From NCBI RefSeq assembly GCF_029626105.1, contig NZ_JARUBH010000009.1, forward strand, positions 4,092,001 to 4,156,000: a DNA stretch of 64,000 bases. The letters run 5' to 3'. The stretch's first letter is position 1, and each line of letters opens with the position of its first letter. The notes beneath the pieces were generated by a model, which was not told the origin of the DNA, searched no databases, and saw nothing but the letters and a program-made list of their open reading frames with translations. Positions 63,331 through 64,000 of the stretch are shown here, piece by piece. The DNA comes from Solwaraspora sp. WMMD792 (GTDB taxonomy: Bacteria; Actinomycetota; Actinomycetes; Mycobacteriales; Micromonosporaceae). Made by a program: the position numbers and the translations under genes.

Positions 63331-64000
63331 GTGGCTGGAGTGCGCAATCTGACCCAGGTCGAGGCGGCCGAACGCGCCCGCCTGCTCGACGTGACCGGGT
63401 ATGACATCCACCTCGACCTGTCCGCCGCCGGCAGCGCAACGGACAACCGGGTGTTCCGCTCGACGACAACGGTCACCTTCCGTTGCGCCGAGCCCGGAGC
63501 CAGCACGTTCATCGAGGTGGCGGCGGACCAGCTGCACTCGGCGACGCTGAACGGCCAGCGACTCGACCCGTCCGGTTGGTCGGCCGAGTCCGGGCTGGCC
63601 CTGCCGGACCTGGCTGCGGAGAACACGCTGGTCGTCGAGGCCGACTTCATCTACTCGGCCAGCGGGCAGGGGCTGCACCGCAGCGTCGACCCGGTCGACG
63701 GCGAGACCTACCTGTACAGCCAGTTCGAGACCGCCGACGCGCAGCGGGTGTACGCCTGCTTCGACCAGCCGGATCTGAAGAGCGTCTACACCTGGCACGC
63801 CGTCGTACCGGCCCACTGGCGGGTCATCTCGAACATGCCGGTGGCCGCCGAGGAGCCGGCCGGGCCGGACGCCAAAACCGTCCACTTCGCCGAGTCGGCC
63901 CGGATGAGCACCTACATCACCGCGCTGTGCGCCGGCCCGTACCACGAGGTGCGACGCAGCCACGACGGCGTCGACCTGGGCTACTTCTGCCGGGCCAGCA
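63331..64000 (+). CDS. pepN: Aminopeptidase N (M1 family), N-terminal part, truncated by window end
   Basis: 223 codons visible from the GTG at 63331, with GGAGG upstream. Sequence NLTQVEAAERARLLDVTGYDIHLDL and YLYSQFETADAQRVYACFDQPDLKSVYTW is the N-terminal saddle domain of actinobacterial PepN, including the CFDQPDLK signature. The GAMEN and HExxH zinc motifs lie beyond the window. Divergent from the nitroreductase gene across 212 bp. Confidence 0.95.
   Translation, partial: MAGVRNLTQVEAAERARLLDVTGYDIHLDLSAAGSATDNRVFRSTTTVTFRCAEPGASTFIEVAADQLHSATLNGQRLDPSGWSAESGLALPDLAAENTLVVEADFIYSASGQGLHRSVDPVDGETYLYSQFETADAQRVYACFDQPDLKSVYTWHAVVPAHWRVISNMPVAAEEPAGPDAKTVHFAESARMSTYITALCAGPYHEVRRSHDGVDLGYFCRAS

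Noticed and set aside
63262-63963. Minus-strand open frame opposite pepN
   Set aside because: Codon bias and PepN similarity place the gene on the plus strand. The minus frame has no recognisable motif.

Overview
The window is high-GC DNA, densely coded, with strong GC3 bias, many GTG starts and 4-bp ATGA/GTGA overlaps. It is bacterial chromosome from an actinomycete. A Rv2466c-type (mycothiol-dependent) nitroreductase, other DinB/mycothiol-family proteins, an XRE/DUF5753 plus DUF397 pair, leaderless-looking starts and an actinobacterial metH leader point to Micromonosporaceae (Micromonospora-like). That placement is inference from gene content; no 16S rRNA or tRNA gene was recognised.

1-17.3 kb: a catabolic locus, almost all on the minus strand. 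Read in transcription order it holds a phthalate-type Rieske oxygenase, a glutamine-synthetase-like ligase, an aldehyde dehydrogenase, a fused class V aminotransferase/sarcosine-oxidase-like flavoprotein, a copper amine oxidase, a complete dipeptide-type ABC importer with an embedded alpha/beta hydrolase, and an amidohydrolase cut by the window edge. A GntR regulator lies inside the locus on the plus strand. The palindrome TTGGATCCAA occurs ahead of all three minus-strand transcription units and ahead of gntR, so the locus looks like one regulon for uptake and oxidative breakdown of an N-containing (probably amine) compound.

17.4-27.3 kb: accessory and regulatory genes. These are a membrane-anchored STAND NTPase with TPRs, a TetR/quinone oxidoreductase divergent pair with a visible promoter and operator, a small membrane protein, a DMT exporter divergent from a MocR regulator with overlapping start codons, a convergent intergenic region with a 38-bp near-palindrome, an XRE/DUF5753-DUF397 couple and a two-gene hypothetical operon ending in a strong hairpin.

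27.3-32.1 kb: mycothiol/DinB-type proteins, an ECF sigma factor with a SnoaL-like tail, an XRE-cupin regulator, and a coupled epoxide-hydrolase-like lipoprotein/methyltransferase/DinB operon. 32.1-40.2 kb: a GntR-BMP-type nucleoside ABC transporter-allophanate hydrolase operon converging on an arginase-family gene. 40.2-47.4 kb: a large exported protein, then a sugar ABC importer divergent from a GH43 glycosidase. 47.4-51.6 kb: an SDR, an MFS exporter, a BNR-repeat protein coupled to a MoaD/ThiS-like protein, and a hypothetical gene.

51.8-64 kb: housekeeping-like genes. An SAH-riboswitch-like leader precedes full-length metH. A lipoprotein, a PAP2 phosphatase, a membrane protein, an Eis-like acetyltransferase and a disordered hypothetical protein follow. 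The window ends with the rpiB - (DUF1015, small gene) - nitroreductase - pepN neighbourhood, which matches the Rv2465c-Rv2466c-Rv2467 order of mycobacteria.
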